The translations under genes were made by a program, and so were the position numbers. The notes under the pieces are model-generated. The model saw only the letters and a program-made list of their open reading frames with translations, was not told where the DNA came from and made no database searches. DNA of 6,617 bases, taken from positions 1 through 6,617 of the forward strand of contig JAKEGN010000154.1 in the NCBI GenBank assembly GCA_022615525.1, written 5' to 3'. Shown one piece after another: positions 5,712 to 6,617 of the stretch. The stretch is from Woeseiaceae bacterium. Lineage in GTDB: Bacteria > Pseudomonadota > Gammaproteobacteria > Steroidobacterales > Woeseiaceae. Positions within the stretch are counted from its first letter, which is position 1, and each line of letters opens with the position of its first letter.

Positions 5712-6617
5712 ATGTTGCCTCCAGGGAAGTCGCCTGCCACGGCGCGGGAAGCGAACCCGACTCCTTCGGTAACGAAGCGAAAAAAGTCCCGTGCTGCGAC
5801 CGGCGACACGGCGCAGCAGTCCCTGTCCCTGCAAAGGCCCGCGGCGGCCCGCGCCGAATCGGCCCATGCCACCGTCGTCCATCGTCTGTGGCTTTGTGTT
5901 TACCTGCCTTCGCTGCCGCTCGAAGCGATCATGGGCACGGTTTCCACGGGCCCCTGTGCAGTAACGGAAGAACAGCAGGGACTGCGAAAGGTGCTGCTGG
6001 CAAACGCAGAGGCAGCCGCTGCCGGAGTCCGCAGCGGCATGTCGGTGAATGCCGCACTCGCGTTCCTGCCCTCCCTGTACCTCGAAGAACGCAGCCCGGC
6101 CCGTGAGGAAGAGGTACTCCATGCCCTGGCGGCCCGGGCAGAACGGTTTACCTCTTTCGTCAGTTTGGAAATGCCGGCGGCTTTGTTGCTCGAAATCGCG
6201 GGCAGCCTGCGGCTGTTCGGCGGACTCGCTGCATTGCGACGGGCCATTTCCGATGACCTGCAGCAACTGGGCTTTACGGCGGCACTGGCCATTGCACCGA
6301 CACCGCTCGCAGCCACCTGGCTTGCAAGAGCCGGCCACAGGGTGTGCATACGTGACTGGAAAAACCTGGCGGGTGCGCTGAGTAATTTGCCGCTCGCTTG
6401 CCTTGACTGGCCCGATGCCATTACCGCTTCCCTGCAAGGCATGGGCATTACCGTGGTCGGCGATTGCCTGCGCCTGCCACGCGAGGGTTTTGTCCGGCGT
6501 TTCGGTGCCGGCCGTCTACTGCAACTCGACCGGGCGCTCGGCCGTTTGCCGGATCCGCGCAGGTGTTACCGGACAGCAGAGGTATTTTGCCAGGACTGCG
6601 AACTGGCGGAAGAACAA
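5712..6617 (+). CDS. imuB: ImuB, inactive Y-family polymerase-like protein (3' end outside window)
   Basis: ImuB is the hub of the mutasome: it binds the beta clamp and connects ImuA and DnaE2, but has no polymerase activity. Reading from ATG 5712 gives 302 open codons to the window edge. The Y-family-like part begins near residue 58 with HRLWLCVYLPSLPLEAI, where the metal-binding Asp of active Y polymerases is missing. ANAEAAAAGVRSGMS (97-111) is the family finger region, and SLEMPAALLLEIAGSLRLFGG (151-171) occupies the place of the catalytic Asp-Glu motif without it. AIAPTPLAATWLARAG (193-208) and a helix-hairpin-helix region (about 239-282) follow. The start immediately follows the imuA stop, with GGAG at 5702-5705. 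Residues 1-57 are an Ala/Arg/Lys/Pro-rich extension. The C-terminal domain and clamp-binding motif are not in the window. Confidence 0.92.
   Translation, partial: MLPPGKSPATAREANPTPSVTKRKKSRAATGDTAQQSLSLQRPAAARAESAHATVVHRLWLCVYLPSLPLEAIMGTVSTGPCAVTEEQQGLRKVLLANAEAAAAGVRSGMSVNAALAFLPSLYLEERSPAREEEVLHALAARAERFTSFVSLEMPAALLLEIAGSLRLFGGLAALRRAISDDLQQLGFTAALAIAPTPLAATWLARAGHRVCIRDWKNLAGALSNLPLACLDWPDAITASLQGMGITVVGDCLRLPREGFVRRFGAGRLLQLDRALGRLPDPRRCYRTAEVFCQDCELAEEQ

Noticed and set aside
5427..6437. 336-codon open frame on the minus strand
   Set aside because: It lies antisense to imuA and imuB, both strongly supported by family motifs; its translation is Arg/Gly/Gln-rich with no recognisable domain, as expected for a shadow in GC-rich DNA.

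Overview
The window looks like chromosomal housekeeping DNA from a GC-rich gammaproteobacterium. The reasons are a LexA whose recognition helix matches the Escherichia coli type, two textbook CTG-N10-CAG SOS boxes in front of lexA, a plsX-fabH pair, an OprI/Lpp-type alanine-zipper lipoprotein next to an ErfK/YbiS-type L,D-transpeptidase, and an imuA-imuB mutagenesis cassette. No genus can be named from this sequence alone. There are no insertion sequences, phage genes, tRNA or rRNA genes, or CRISPR arrays.

Left part (1-2001): the 3' end of plsX overlaps fabH by ATGA. The pair links phospholipid precursor synthesis to initiation of fatty acid synthesis. The usual fabD-fabG-acpP genes do not follow. 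Instead a convergent gene for a DUF1232 (YkvA-like) protein lies on the minus strand, and a divergent intergenic region of about 180 bp separates it from the next plus-strand unit.

Middle part (2002-4365): a glutathione S-transferase-family gene overlaps an exported L,D-transpeptidase gene by ATGA. Converging on it is a small lipoprotein gene of the Lpp/OprI class that ends in lysine. The transpeptidase is a plausible enzyme for attaching this lipoprotein to peptidoglycan, so the two form a cell-envelope anchoring module. The intrinsic terminator of the lipoprotein gene lies inside the last codons of the transpeptidase gene. The lipoprotein gene has its own good sigma-70 promoter. The next roughly 290 bp hold no convincing gene, only one strong hairpin and a few short repeats.

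Right part (4366-6617): lexA, imuA and imuB lie head to tail with gaps of 30 and 0 bp. Two SOS boxes overlap the lexA promoter and ribosome-binding region, and no further box is visible in front of imuA or imuB. The whole unit is therefore probably one LexA-autoregulated, DNA-damage-inducible operon. imuB is cut by the window end, and a dnaE2 gene is expected just beyond it. imuB carries an unusual basic N-terminal extension of about 57 residues.

No clearly undescribed system was found. The points most worth a second look are the envelope-anchoring gene pair with its embedded terminator, the lexA-led mutasome operon, the ImuB extension and the structured lexA upstream region.
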